64,000 bases of DNA from Nocardioides sp. (GCA_020636915.1 JACJWV010000008.1:152939-216938), one strand, 5' to 3'. Counted from the stretch's first letter, positions 1-8,986 are shown. The notes: generated by a model not told the origin, from the letters alone. Made by a program: numbers and translations.

Positions 1-71
1 ACCTGCTGGGCGATCTCGCGCACCGCGGTGCCGAACATCTCGTAGGTCAGGATCTCGCGCTCGGCAGCCAC
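1..71 (-). CDS. Start of a probable phosphoribosyltransferase (partial)
   Basis: Only the first 23 codons are inside the window; the gene runs off the left edge. Reading from a GTG at 71 gives an N-terminus VAAEREILTYEMFGTAVREI. This resembles the N-terminus of a small phosphoribosyltransferase family often encoded near recA/recX in actinobacteria (recalled family pattern, not searched). It lies 68 bp downstream of recX on the same strand and could be co-transcribed. No strong Shine-Dalgarno is visible and an out-of-frame ATG lies 8 bases upstream, so both start and identity are tentative. Confidence 0.5.
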   Translation of the reverse strand, partial: MAAEREILTYEMFGTAVREIAQQ

Positions 72-139
72 GGGTGCATTCTTGCGGCACGGTCGCGGTC
101 ACCGCACCCCCTGCCGCGGGTGGCGACCCCTCCAAGCCG

Positions 140-796
140 CTAGTCGTCCGGGAGGTCCAGACCTGCCGGCTCGTCACGTCCGGCGCCGGCCAGCTCGTCC
201 TTGACGACCGCGAACGCCAGGCCGGACCCGTAGCCCTTGCGCGCCAGCATCCCGACCAGGCGACGGGTCGCGGTCACGTCGTCGACCCGGGACAACGAGC
301 GCAGCTTCTTGCGCACCAGGGCCCGGGCGGCGGCCTCCTCGGCGACAGGGTCGACCTCGTCGAGCGCCTCGCGCGCCACCTCGTCGGCGACGCCCTTGCG
401 GCGCAGCTCCTGCGCGATCGCCCGGCGGGCCAGTCCCCGGCCCGCCTGTCGGCCGGCGATCCACGAGCGGGCGAACGCCTCGTCGTCGACCAGCCCGACC
501 TCCTCGAACCGGTCGAGGAGGCGGGTGGCGATCTCGGGCGGGACGTTCTTGGCCGCCAGCTTGTCGCTGAGCTCCCGGCGGCTGCGTGCCCGGCCGGTGA
601 GCTGGTCGAGCAGGATCGTCCGCGCCACCGACTCGGGGTCCGCGTCGGGCCCCCGCGCGGCCTCGTCCTCAGGGGGCGGGCGGTGGGCCGGAGCGGCCGG
701 GTCGGGGGCGGGAGTGGCCCGCCTGGTCCAGGGGTCCACCCCCGCCGCGACGCCGCCGACCCAGTCGGGCGGAGGCCTGTTCTCGTCGAGAGTCAT
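140..796 (-). CDS. recX: RecX, regulator of RecA
   Basis: This 218-aa protein matches RecX, which binds RecA filaments and limits recombinase and SOS co-protease activity in the cytoplasm. The N-terminal ~55 residues are Pro/Asp/Glu-rich and disordered-looking. Three-helix repeats follow, with RecX-type segments such as LTGRARSRRELSDKLAAK and RLLDRFEEVGLVDDEAFARS, then GRGLARRAIAQELRRKGV. The size is normal for actinobacteria. The ATG at 796 has a GAGGAGGG Shine-Dalgarno about 8 nt upstream. It is the next gene after recA on the same strand, separated by 118 bp that contain a strong hairpin (818-911), so its expression may be attenuated relative to recA. Confidence 0.95.
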   Translation of the reverse strand: MTLDENRPPPDWVGGVAAGVDPWTRRATPAPDPAAPAHRPPPEDEAARGPDADPESVARTILLDQLTGRARSRRELSDKLAAKNVPPEIATRLLDRFEEVGLVDDEAFARSWIAGRQAGRGLARRAIAQELRRKGVADEVAREALDEVDPVAEEAAARALVRKKLRSLSRVDDVTATRRLVGMLARKGYGSGLAFAVVKDELAGAGRDEPAGLDLPDD

Positions 797-817
797 CTCG
801 TCTGCCCTCCTCGCCGG

Positions 818-911
818 GGTTTCGAGGCTCAGGCGCCGGGGCGCCTTCGCACCTCAACCACCGACGTCAGTGGTTGAGGTGCGAGGAGCGTCAGCGACGA
901 GCCTCGAAACC
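818..911. repeat. Two-tier inverted repeat between recA and recX
   Basis: The outer arms GGTTTCGAGGCTC (818-830) and GAGCCTCGAAACC (899-911) are perfect complements. Inside is a second 13-bp perfect stem (849-861 with 870-882) closing an 8-nt loop. The element ends 3 bp before the recA stop codon. A shorter relative of the same sequence occurs inside lhr at 31260-31298, so this belongs to a dispersed palindromic family. It may act as a transcript-end or processing hairpin between recA and recX. Confidence 0.85.
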
Positions 912-914
912 ACC

Positions 915-1967
<1,053 letters not shown>

Positions 1968-2109
1968 GGTCTGCTTCCTCGTCTCTCGTCGTGGTCCAGG
2001 CACGTCGGCGACGCTAGAGCGAGCCACCGACAGCGCCTGGTCAGCGCCGTCGACTGCTGTGGAGAACCTCGCCCCGCGTCATGCCTGTGGACACAACGTA
2101 GCCCAGGAT

Positions 2110-2123
2110 CGAACAGATGTTCG
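2110..2123. promoter_or_regulatory. LexA (SOS) box upstream of recA
   Basis: CGAACAGATGTTCG is a perfect 14-bp palindrome matching the actinobacterial/Gram-positive SOS box pattern CGAACnnnnGTTCG. It sits 143 bp upstream of the recA start in the 238-bp gap between recA and the histidine kinase gene. LexA repression of recA is established for this family of sites; binding here is inferred. Confidence 0.9.
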
Positions 2124-2140
2124 GGAGCCGTCCGCGGCGT

Positions 2141-2170
2141 GTCGACGCCGGTCGACGCCGGTCGACGCCG
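2141..2170. repeat. Three tandem copies of a 10-bp unit
   Basis: GTCGACGCCG is repeated three times without mismatch between the recA promoter region and the end of the histidine kinase gene. Each unit contains a GTCGAC palindrome. It is probably a slippage repeat; no function is visible. Confidence 0.85.
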
Positions 2171-2205
2171 GTCGGCCGGCGCCGGCACGGCCGGCAGGCC
2201 CCGGG

Positions 2206-3339
2206 TCACGCCGGCAGCAGGACCCGGAACCGGCAGCCCGGGGGCGCGTCGCCGTCGACGTTCTCGACCTCGACCACCCCGCGGTGCGCCTCGACGATGC
2301 CCTTGACGATCGCCAGCCCCAGACCGGCGCCGTGGCCCTCGGGGCCGTCGGCCGTCGGGGTGCGCGCGACCTCCCCGCGCCAGGCGAGGTCGAACACCCG
2401 GTCCATCTCCTCCGCGGAGATGCCGCCGCACTGGTCGCGCACGCTCAGCTCGACGCCGCCCGCGACCTGCCGGCCGCGGATCTCGACCGAGCCGTCGGCC
2501 GGGGTGTGGCGGATCGCGTTCATGATCAGGTTCGTCATCACCCGGGACAGGCCCGCGGGGTCGGCGGTGACCTCGACGCCGGCGTCGACGGACCCGCCCA
2601 GCCGCACGCTGCGAGCCCTGGCCACGGGGTCCGCGCCGGCGATCGCCTCGCTGACGAGGTCGCCGAGCACGAGCGTCTGCGGGGCGATCCGCAGCACGCC
2701 GGCATGGATGCGCGAGAGCTCGAAGAGGTCGTCGACCATCCGCACCATGCGGTCGACCTCCGCCCGGATCTGCCGGTGGTAGCGCTCGGGGTCGTCGACC
2801 ATCCGGTCCTCGAGCGCCTCGGTCATCGCGCGCAGGCCGGCCAGCGGCGTCCGCAGGTCGTGGGAGACCCAGGACACCAGCTCGCGGCGCGACTCCTCCA
2901 GGCGCCCCTCACGCAGCCGGGCCTCCTCCAGCCGCTCGCTGGCCCGGGCGAGCTCCTCGGACAGGGCCTGGAGCTCGCTCGGTCCGCGGGGGTCGGCGCG
3001 GTAGGAGCCGTGGGCGTCGAGCGTGCTCGCGCTCTCGCGGATCGCCTCCGACCAGCGCGAGATCGCCACCCCGAGCACCAGTGCGACCACGAGCGCGACG
3101 ACACCGGCGACCACCACCACCAGGCTCACCACCCCCCAGTCGTGGCCGGAGATGAACATCAGCTTGGAGACCGCGATGACGCCGGCCACGACGGACCCGA
3201 TCGAGACGACCACGATCAGCCCGAGCTGCCACCGGATGGAGCGGTGCCTCACCACCCACGCGATGCCGAGCCCGACCAGCCCCACCGCGACGGCGCAGGC
3301 CGCGGCCACCAGCACGATCTGCACCTGGTCGCCGCTCAT
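2206..3339 (-). CDS. Membrane sensor histidine kinase
   Basis: This is the sensor of a two-component system, 377 aa. The N-terminus has about three membrane segments (roughly residues 7-30, 37-58, 68-95). A short linker with helical, coiled-coil-like sequence (about 120-155) leads to a HisKA domain with phosphoacceptor His160 in SHDLRTP. The HATPase domain has an N-box with NAIRHTP and a G-box GHGAGLGLAIVKGI. It lacks an obvious large extracellular domain, so it probably senses within or near the membrane. The start is an ATGA overlap with the response regulator stop, with GGGAGGCGAG upstream. It is the last gene of the seven-gene operon that starts at 7451. Confidence 0.93.
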   Translation of the reverse strand: MSGDQVQIVLVAAACAVAVGLVGLGIAWVVRHRSIRWQLGLIVVVSIGSVVAGVIAVSKLMFISGHDWGVVSLVVVVAGVVALVVALVLGVAISRWSEAIRESASTLDAHGSYRADPRGPSELQALSEELARASERLEEARLREGRLEESRRELVSWVSHDLRTPLAGLRAMTEALEDRMVDDPERYHRQIRAEVDRMVRMVDDLFELSRIHAGVLRIAPQTLVLGDLVSEAIAGADPVARARSVRLGGSVDAGVEVTADPAGLSRVMTNLIMNAIRHTPADGSVEIRGRQVAGGVELSVRDQCGGISAEEMDRVFDLAWRGEVARTPTADGPEGHGAGLGLAIVKGIVEAHRGVVEVENVDGDAPPGCRFRVLLPA

Positions 3340-4013
3340 CGACTCGCCTCCCAGCGGTAGCCCACGCCCCACACCGTCACCAGCCGCTCGGGCCGCGTGG
3401 GGTCCGCCTCGACCTTCTCCCGCAGTCGGCGGACGTGGACGGTGACGGTGGACTGGTCGCCGATCGACCAGCCCCAGACCTGACGGAGCAGGTCGTCGCG
3501 CGAGAACGCGGTACCCGGATGAGCCAGCAGGAACCGCAGCAGGTCGAACTCGCGGCCGGTCAGGGCGAGCCGCTCGCCGCCCCGCAGGGCGGTGTGCGCG
3601 GCCTCGTCGACGACCAGGTCACCGTCGACCAGCCGACGTGGGGCCGGCGGGACGTGGGTGCGGCGCAGCACCGAGTCGACGCGGAGGGCGAGCTCGCGGG
3701 GGCTGAAGGGCTTGGTGACGTAGTCGTCGGCCCCGACCTCGAGGCCCACCACCCGGTCGGTCTCCTCACCCAGCGCGGTGAGCATGACCACGGGGGTGTC
3801 GCCGCTCGCGCGCAGCCGTCGGCACACCTCGATGCCGTCGATGCCGGGCAGCATCAGGTCGAGCACCACCAGGTCGGCGGGCCGGTCGCGCATCTCGCGC
3901 AGCGCCGACTCGCCGTCACCCACCTCGACGACCTCGTGCTCGTGGGCGCGCAGGTAGGACACGACCACCTCGCGCACGGTGCGGTCGTCGTCGACCACCA
4001 GGACCCTGGCCAC
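3336..4013 (-). CDS. OmpR/PhoB-type response regulator
   Basis: This 225-aa DNA-binding response regulator is the partner of the adjacent kinase. The receiver domain shows the acidic pocket VVDDD, phosphoacceptor Asp52 in LDLMLPGIDG and Lys100 in VTKPFSPREL. The C-terminal winged helix ends with VTVHVRRLREKVE and TVWGVGYRW, typical of the OmpR class. The GTG start at 4013 follows the upstream stop codon by one base and has AAGGGG in front. Its position inside the oxidoreductase/glycosyltransferase operon suggests that it controls this operon, but no operator was identified. Confidence 0.95.
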   Translation of the reverse strand: MARVLVVDDDRTVREVVVSYLRAHEHEVVEVGDGESALREMRDRPADLVVLDLMLPGIDGIEVCRRLRASGDTPVVMLTALGEETDRVVGLEVGADDYVTKPFSPRELALRVDSVLRRTHVPPAPRRLVDGDLVVDEAAHTALRGGERLALTGREFDLLRFLLAHPGTAFSRDDLLRQVWGWSIGDQSTVTVHVRRLREKVEADPTRPERLVTVWGVGYRWEASR

Positions 4014-4014
4014 G

Positions 4015-4428
4015 TCACCCCTTCCCGGAGCCTCGTCGCGAGCGTACGAGCGTCGCCCCGACCACGGCCACCGTCGTGATCCCGGCGAGCACCAGCCAAC
4101 CGGCCGTGTAGTCGCGGTCCAGCAGCGTCGGATTGTCCGCACGGGCACCGAACCGGCCCAGCACCGGTACGGCGAGCAGGGTGACCGGGCCGAGCATGAC
4201 GAAGCCGACCGCGAGGGGTGCCCGCGCCGGCGCGGGCGCCAGCCGGACGGCCAGCGCGCCGAGGACGACCACGATCGCCGCCAGCACCGCGTCGTGCAGG
4301 ACGACGCCCGCGACGAGCCAGAGCGCCACGTCGCCCAGCCGGTCCTCACGGGTGACGAGCAGCCACCCGCCGTACAGCGCCAGCGCCACGCCGGCCGCGC
4401 CGGTGGCCCACCTCATGCTGCGAATCAT
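4015..4428 (-). CDS. Small integral membrane protein of unknown function
   Basis: This 137-aa protein has four predicted membrane segments (near residues 5-25, 31-62, 72-92, 108-125) and a basic C-terminal tail (RSRRGSGKG). No family is recognised. The ATG at 4428 overlaps the stop codon of the molybdopterin oxidoreductase gene (ATGA), and its own stop is one base from the response regulator start, so it is translationally locked into this operon. It could be a membrane partner of the oxidoreductase or an accessory to the sensor kinase; neither can be decided from sequence. Confidence 0.75.
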   Translation of the reverse strand: MIRSMRWATGAAGVALALYGGWLLVTREDRLGDVALWLVAGVVLHDAVLAAIVVVLGALAVRLAPAPARAPLAVGFVMLGPVTLLAVPVLGRFGARADNPTLLDRDYTAGWLVLAGITTVAVVGATLVRSRRGSGKG

Positions 4429-5576
4429 GCGGGGACCTCGATCCGGGCGACCCACTTGGTCTGCAGGACGCCGGGCCGGTCAGGAGCGATGACCCGGGCC
4501 GGGAAGCCGTGGTCGAGGGACAGCGGCTCCCCGTCCAGCGCCAGGGCGAGCAGGGTGCGGTCGTCGTCGGCGAAGTTCCCGTGCAGGACGGTCGTGGTGA
4601 ACGGCCCCGACTCCTGGAGCGAGGTGACGAGGACGTCGGTGCCGGCCGGCACGTCCACCAGGTCGAGCAGGTCGCGCACGCGCACGCCGGTCCAGGTCCC
4701 ACCGGCGCTCCAGCCCTCGACGCACGCGATCGGCAGCTCGCGCGTGGACTGCGGTAGAGCGAGCAGGTCGGGGCGGCTGAGCGCGACCTGCCGGTCGCCG
4801 TTCGCGACGACGAGCCGGTAGTCGGAACGGGTGGCGGAGGCGGTCACGCGCGCGGCGACCGCGCTCTTGTTGACCGGGACGCCCTGCGGCCCGCGACCGG
4901 ACCGGACCCCGAGCACCGACACCCGGCGCAGCGGGGGCACGGCGATGCCCGCGGTCGCCACCACCGCCACCCCGGCCGCCAGCCACGTCGCCCGCAGGAG
5001 CCCGCGACGGGTCAGGACGCCGGGCTCGGTCGCCGCCGGGCGGTCCAGCGCCGCGTCGTCGACGTCCGAGCCCAGGGCACCCCGGACGACCGGCAGCTTG
5101 ACGGCCACGTGCAGCACGACCGAGCCGATCGCGATCCACGCGACGGCGTAGTGGGTGGTGCGGAACGAGAACGACCACGGGTACCACTGCGCCGAGTTGG
5201 CCAGGCCCGACGCGAGCATGAAGACCGCGGACGCGACCAGGACCAGCACCGAGCCGCGCTCGAGGACGTCGAGCAGCAGGTTCCGCCACCCCCGCTCGGG
5301 CCTGCGGAACAGCCGGGGGTAGACCGTCCACAGCTTCACGAGCAGCAGCGGTACGGCGGCGGTGCCGGTGACGACGTGGAGGCCCTGCGTCACCCGGTAG
5401 CCCCAGGCCGGGCTGGTCGGGAACGGGACCGGGTGCGCGGCGTTCTGCGCGTAGTGGCTGACCAGGCCGGTCAGGAAGCAGACGCCGAAGCAGATGCCGA
5501 GCCAGAGACCCACGCGGGCGGTGACCGCGGCGCTGCGCAGACGGGACCGGAAGTCGGCCTCGTCCGGGATCCTCAC
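4425..5576 (-). CDS. Membrane-anchored molybdopterin-dependent oxidoreductase
   Basis: This 383-aa fusion joins an N-terminal membrane domain to a sulfite-oxidase/YedY-like catalytic domain. About five hydrophobic segments occupy residues 20-165, with His41, His68, His142 and His156 as possible heme ligands in a cytochrome-b-like arrangement. After a linker (ALDRPAATEPGVLTRRG) comes another hydrophobic stretch, then the Mo-cofactor domain (about 235-383) with Cys285 in IACVEGWSAGGTWTG, the expected Mo-ligating cysteine. The likely role is electron transfer between membrane and an oxidised or reduced sulfur/nitrogen substrate; the substrate is unknown. The GTG at 5576 overlaps the methyltransferase stop (GTGA) and was preferred to an in-frame start 7 codons earlier. 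Confidence 0.88.
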   Translation of the reverse strand: MRIPDEADFRSRLRSAAVTARVGLWLGICFGVCFLTGLVSHYAQNAAHPVPFPTSPAWGYRVTQGLHVVTGTAAVPLLLVKLWTVYPRLFRRPERGWRNLLLDVLERGSVLVLVASAVFMLASGLANSAQWYPWSFSFRTTHYAVAWIAIGSVVLHVAVKLPVVRGALGSDVDDAALDRPAATEPGVLTRRGLLRATWLAAGVAVVATAGIAVPPLRRVSVLGVRSGRGPQGVPVNKSAVAARVTASATRSDYRLVVANGDRQVALSRPDLLALPQSTRELPIACVEGWSAGGTWTGVRVRDLLDLVDVPAGTDVLVTSLQESGPFTTTVLHGNFADDDRTLLALALDGEPLSLDHGFPARVIAPDRPGVLQTKWVARIEVPA

Positions 5577-6130
5577 GCCGCCTCCAGCACCGCGCACCAG
5601 CGCTCGCCGAGCCGGGCCACGTCACCGACCAGGAGGCCGGCGGTGACGGCGAGCGCGTCGATGTCGTCGACGCCCACGACCGCCCAGCGGAACGGCGCCG
5701 AGGTGGTCGTGCCGGCGCGCACGACGGCCCAGTCGCGCGCGAGCGGGGTGCCCGGCGGCGCGAGCTCGGCGACGACCCGGCCGTCCGGCCCGAGCAGCTC
5801 GCGCACGCGGCGCAGCAGCGCGGTCGGGTCGCCGCCGATGCCGACGTTGCCGTCGGCCAGGAGGGCCGTGCTCCACCGGCCCTCCCCCGGGAGCGCGTCG
5901 AACACGTCGCGACGCAGCGCCGTCGCGCCCCGGCGCACGGCGGTCCCGACGGCTCGTCCGAGGACGTCGATGCCGAGCACCACGTGTCCCCGGGCCGCGA
6001 GGCCGGCCGCCAGCCGTCCCGGCCCGCAGCCGACGTCGAGGGTGGGGCCGACGCAGAGGTCCAGCAGCGCCTCGTCGTGCCGGTCGGTGGCGCGGTCCCA
6101 GTGGTCGAGGTCCAGCACCCGGGCGGTCAT
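5573..6130 (-). CDS. SAM-dependent methyltransferase
   Basis: This 185-aa class I methyltransferase has motif I LDVGCGPGRLAAGL near residue 31, followed by an acidic GIDVLG segment. The N-terminus (HWDRATDRHDEALLDL) is typical of small-molecule methyltransferases. The protein is short and lacks any extra domain, so the substrate is not evident. ATG 6130 overlaps the upstream stop (ATGA) and its own stop overlaps the oxidoreductase start (GTGA). The two glycosyltransferase-like genes upstream suggest that a glycosylated or lipid-linked compound is methylated. Confidence 0.88.
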   Translation of the reverse strand: MTARVLDLDHWDRATDRHDEALLDLCVGPTLDVGCGPGRLAAGLAARGHVVLGIDVLGRAVGTAVRRGATALRRDVFDALPGEGRWSTALLADGNVGIGGDPTALLRRVRELLGPDGRVVAELAPPGTPLARDWAVVRAGTTTSAPFRWAVVGVDDIDALAVTAGLLVGDVARLGERWCAVLEAA

Positions 6131-6795
6131 GCGCGCACCTCGCGCCAGGCCCGCGCGAACTCGCCAGCGGGCGCGGCGCCGGCGACGACGTCCGCGTCCG
6201 TGGCGGTGTCGACGTCGCGCAGCGGCGCGGTCGTCCCGACGCCCAGCCCGGCGCCGGACAGTGCGCGGCGGGTGTCGGCGTACGTCGTGGGCGTCGACAT
6301 CGGCACACCGCGCAGGGCCGCGGCGCCGCGCGGGTCCCGGAGCCCGAGCACCCACCAGCCGCCGTCCTCGGCCGGCCCGAGGACGGCGTCGTGGGTGTCG
6401 AGGGCGGCGACGACCGCGTGCAGGTCGCCGACGGTCACCTGGGGGGTGTCCATGCCGACCTGGACGACCGGCCCGCCGGGCGGTACGTCGAGGTGCGCGT
6501 TGGCCAGCCGCTCGTCGAACGTGAGGCCGCGCTGGCGGCTCACGCCCCAGCCGGCGAGCGCTGCGGCGATCTCGTCGCCGCGCGCGGCGTCGGCCAGGTC
6601 GCCGGCCAGCGCCAGCAGGCAGTGGTCCGCGCCGAACGCCTCCCGGCAGGCCGCCACGGTGTCCAGGAGCGCCGCGGCGGCGACCTCGGCCGCGACGGCG
6701 TCGCCGACCTCGGCGCCGAGCCGCGTCTTGACCCGGCCCGCGACCGGCGCCTTGGCGACCACCAGCGCCCGGGGAGCGTCCGACCGGCGGGTCAC
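6127..6795 (-). CDS. DUF2064 / TIGR04282-type glycosyltransferase-like protein
   Basis: This 222-aa protein belongs to the DUF2064 family of GT-A fold nucleotidyl/glycosyl transferases, annotated in some genomes as arsenosugar-biosynthesis glycosyltransferase. The diagnostic N-terminus is ALVVAKAPVAGRVKTRLG. GMDTPQ and the GPAEDGGWWVLGL segment match the family core. The enzymatic role of most members is not established, so arsenosugar synthesis should not be assumed here; no arsenic genes are nearby. GTG 6795 overlaps the stop of the family 2 glycosyltransferase (GTGA). Confidence 0.85.
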   Translation of the reverse strand: MTRRSDAPRALVVAKAPVAGRVKTRLGAEVGDAVAAEVAAAALLDTVAACREAFGADHCLLALAGDLADAARGDEIAAALAGWGVSRQRGLTFDERLANAHLDVPPGGPVVQVGMDTPQVTVGDLHAVVAALDTHDAVLGPAEDGGWWVLGLRDPRGAAALRGVPMSTPTTYADTRRALSGAGLGVGTTAPLRDVDTATDADVVAGAAPAGEFARAWREVRA

Positions 6796-7451
6796 GCCAG
6801 CACCCGCCAGAAGTCGCGTGCCGCGCGGGCGGTGCCGCGGACCGAGCCGGACACCTTGGAGCGGGTGCCCTCGGCGCGCGGGTGGTAGGACACGTCGCGC
6901 TCGACCACCCGCCACCCCGCGTCGGTGGCGCGCTGGAGCAGCTCGACGGGGTACCCGAACCGGCGGTCGCGCACGTCCAGCCCGAGGAGCGCGTCGCGCC
7001 GGCACACGCGGACCGGGGCGATGTCGTGGGCGGCCATCCCGATCCGGCGACGCAACCACCAGACGACCAGGCCGTTGCCGGCGCGCGCGTGCCAGGGCCA
7101 GACCCCGCGCCGGACCGGCCGACGGCGACCGACCGCGAGGTCGGCCCGACCGGAGCGCACGTCCTCGACGAGCGGCAGGAGCTCGGCGGGGTCGAAGGAC
7201 CCGTCGCCGTCCATGAACGCCACGTGCTCACGGCGCGCCGCGAGCAGGCCGGCGTGCACGGCGGCGCCGTACCCGGGCCGCTCCTCCGTCACGACGGTCG
7301 CCCCCAGCCGCCGCGCGACCTCCGCCGTGCCGTCGCGCGAGCCGTTGTCGACGACGACGACCGCGAACGCCGCGGGGACCTCGGGCAGCAGCGCCGCGAG
7401 TGCGGCCGCCTCGTCCCGGCACGGCAGGACGAGGTCGCAGACGGCATCCAT
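6792..7451 (-). CDS. Family 2 glycosyltransferase (dolichyl/polyprenyl-phosphate type)
   Basis: This 219-aa GT2 enzyme is the first gene of the seven-gene operon. Sugar-nucleotide binding motifs are visible: LVLPCRDEAAAL, VVDNGSRDGT and the DxD-like FMDGDGSFDP. No membrane segment is present, which fits a soluble polyprenyl-phosphate glycosyltransferase. Such enzymes charge a lipid carrier used by GT-C membrane transferases; a GT-C-like gene is divergently encoded 112 bp away. The ATG at 7451 lies 6 nt after a TACCGT box on the minus strand, suggesting a leaderless transcript that starts at the initiation codon. Confidence 0.9.
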   Translation of the reverse strand: MDAVCDLVLPCRDEAAALAALLPEVPAAFAVVVVDNGSRDGTAEVARRLGATVVTEERPGYGAAVHAGLLAARREHVAFMDGDGSFDPAELLPLVEDVRSGRADLAVGRRRPVRRGVWPWHARAGNGLVVWWLRRRIGMAAHDIAPVRVCRRDALLGLDVRDRRFGYPVELLQRATDAGWRVVERDVSYHPRAEGTRSKVSGSVRGTARAARDFWRVLA

Positions 7452-7457
7452 GGTTCG

Positions 7458-7463
7458 ACGGTA
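7458..7463 (-). promoter_or_regulatory. -10 box for leaderless glycosyltransferase operon
   Basis: On the minus strand TACCGT is followed by 6 nt and then the ATG at 7451. This TANNNT spacing is the usual arrangement of leaderless promoters in actinobacteria. It would drive the operon 7451-2206. Confidence 0.55.
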
Positions 7464-7549
7464 GGCAGGACGGCACGTCCGCACACCCGCCCAGCGCTTA
7501 CGGGCTGGTGACGTCTCGTCGGACGGGCTGCCGTCCACCGCAGGTCTTC

Positions 7550-7555
7550 TAGGGT
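7550..7555 (+). promoter_or_regulatory. -10 box for leaderless GT-C-like gene
   Basis: TAGGGT lies 7 nt before the ATG at 7563 with no Shine-Dalgarno in between, consistent with leaderless transcription. It is divergent from the operon promoter at 7458-7463. Confidence 0.5.
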
Positions 7556-7562
7556 CGGACGC

Positions 7563-8888
7563 ATGCCGTCGACGCGAGCCCGGGCGCCGTGGATCGGGCT
7601 CGTGGTCGCCGTGCTGCTCGTCGCCGTCGCGTTCGCCGTGCCGCCCCTCACCGGCTGGGAGGTCTGGTCCCGCGCCCCGCGCAGCGTCGTCGCCCACGAG
7701 GTCCCGCCGCTGCACGGCTGGTGGGACGCCAAGCTCCTCGGCCCTGGCACCCTGCCGGCGGTCGCGATCGGGCTGGCGGGCTGGTGGTCCGGCCCGCGGC
7801 TGGCCGAACGCCTGTCCTGGGGCCGGCTGATGCTGGTGTCGTACGTCGTGGGGCTGGCCTGGCTGCTCGCGCTGGCCCTGGTGGATGGGACCGACGGCAT
7901 CACGCGGGCGCTCGGCAGCCACTACGAGTACCTCCCGTCCGCGCGGGACGTGACCGACGTGCACGCGCTGCTGCAGGGCTACGTCGACCGCATCCCGATC
8001 GACAGCCCGCACGCCTGGCCGACCCACCCGGCCGGCCACCCACCGGGGGCGCTGCTGTTCTTCGTGCTGCTCGTCCGGGTCGGCCTCGGTGGGTCGCTGG
8101 CCGCGGGACTGGTCGTGACGGCCCTGGCGGCGACGGCCGCGCTCGCGGTGCTCGTCACGGTCCGCGCCCTGGGCTCGGAGGCTGCCGCGCGCCGGGCCGC
8201 GCCGTTCCTGGTGCTCGGCCCCTCGGCGGTGTTCATGGCCGTGTCGGGCGACGCGGTGTTCACCGCCGTGGCTGCGTGGGGGCTGGCCTGCCTGGCGCTC
8301 GGCGCCCGGGCGAGTGGAGGCCGCCTGGTCGCCTGGTCGACCCTCGCCGGCCTCCTCCTCGGGTGGTGCGTGATGTCGTCCTACGGCCTGCCCCTGCTGG
8401 GGGTCCTGGCCATCGCGGTGCTCGTGCTGGCCCGCTCGTGGTGGCCCCTGCCGGTCGCCGCGACGGCGGCGCTCGCGCTGGTGCTCGGCTTCGCGGCGTA
8501 CGGGTTCGCGTGGTGGGAGGCGCTCCCCGTGCTGCGGGAGCGCTACTGGGACGGCATCGCCGCGGACCGGCCGGCGGCGTACTGGACGTGGGGCAACCTC
8601 GCCGCCCTCGTCGTCTGCGCCGGTCCCCTCCTCGGCCCCGGACTGGCGATGCTGCGCCGCGGCGCCGACCGGGTCGTGCTGCTGCTCGTCGCGGCCGCGG
8701 TCGCCTGCGTGGTGCTCGCCGACCTCTCGCAGATGAGCCGCGCCGAGGTCGAGCGGATCTGGCTCCCGTTCGTGCCCTGGCTGCTGCTCTCGACCGCGCT
8801 GCTTCCCGAGCGGTGGCGCCGGTGGGGGCTGCTGCTCCAGGTCTGCTGGGCCCTCGCGGTGCAGCAGCTGCTCTACACGTCCTGGTGA
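7563..8888 (+). CDS. Polytopic membrane protein, GT-C glycosyltransferase-like
   Basis: This 441-aa protein has about ten or eleven membrane segments. A long loop between residues 115 and 160 holds conserved-looking SHYEYL and the segment HAWPTHPAGHPPGALLFF, which recalls the catalytic-loop area of GT-C membrane transferases that use polyprenyl-phosphate sugars. That assignment is by topology and motif feel, not a firm family match. It is transcribed away from the GT2 operon and converges on the epimerase gene. A joint role with GT2 in exporting or attaching a sugar at the outer membrane face is plausible. Confidence 0.7.
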   Translation: MPSTRARAPWIGLVVAVLLVAVAFAVPPLTGWEVWSRAPRSVVAHEVPPLHGWWDAKLLGPGTLPAVAIGLAGWWSGPRLAERLSWGRLMLVSYVVGLAWLLALALVDGTDGITRALGSHYEYLPSARDVTDVHALLQGYVDRIPIDSPHAWPTHPAGHPPGALLFFVLLVRVGLGGSLAAGLVVTALAATAALAVLVTVRALGSEAAARRAAPFLVLGPSAVFMAVSGDAVFTAVAAWGLACLALGARASGGRLVAWSTLAGLLLGWCVMSSYGLPLLGVLAIAVLVLARSWWPLPVAATAALALVLGFAAYGFAWWEALPVLRERYWDGIAADRPAAYWTWGNLAALVVCAGPLLGPGLAMLRRGADRVVLLLVAAAVACVVLADLSQMSRAEVERIWLPFVPWLLLSTALLPERWRRWGLLLQVCWALAVQQLLYTSW

Positions 8889-8890
8889 CG

Positions 8891-8985
8891 GTCGAATCGA
8901 GACTTCCGTCGGTCGAATCGAGACTTCGCGCAGCTGTGGTGGCGGCGAAAGGTCTCGACTGGAACGACGGAACTCTCGATTCGAC
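8891..8985. terminator. Inverted repeat between convergent genes
   Basis: GTCGAATCGAGACTT occurs twice as a direct repeat (8891-8905, 8912-8926), and a near-perfect complement lies at 8971-8985 (one mismatch). A further weaker complement is at 8951-8963. The structure occupies almost the whole 98-bp gap between two converging genes, so it can form a hairpin in either transcript and may act as a bidirectional terminator. Confidence 0.65.
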
Positions 8986-8986
8986 G

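Noticed and set aside
6127..6795. Arsenosugar biosynthesis
   Set aside because: The family name suggests it, but no arsenic methyltransferase, radical SAM or resistance genes are present.
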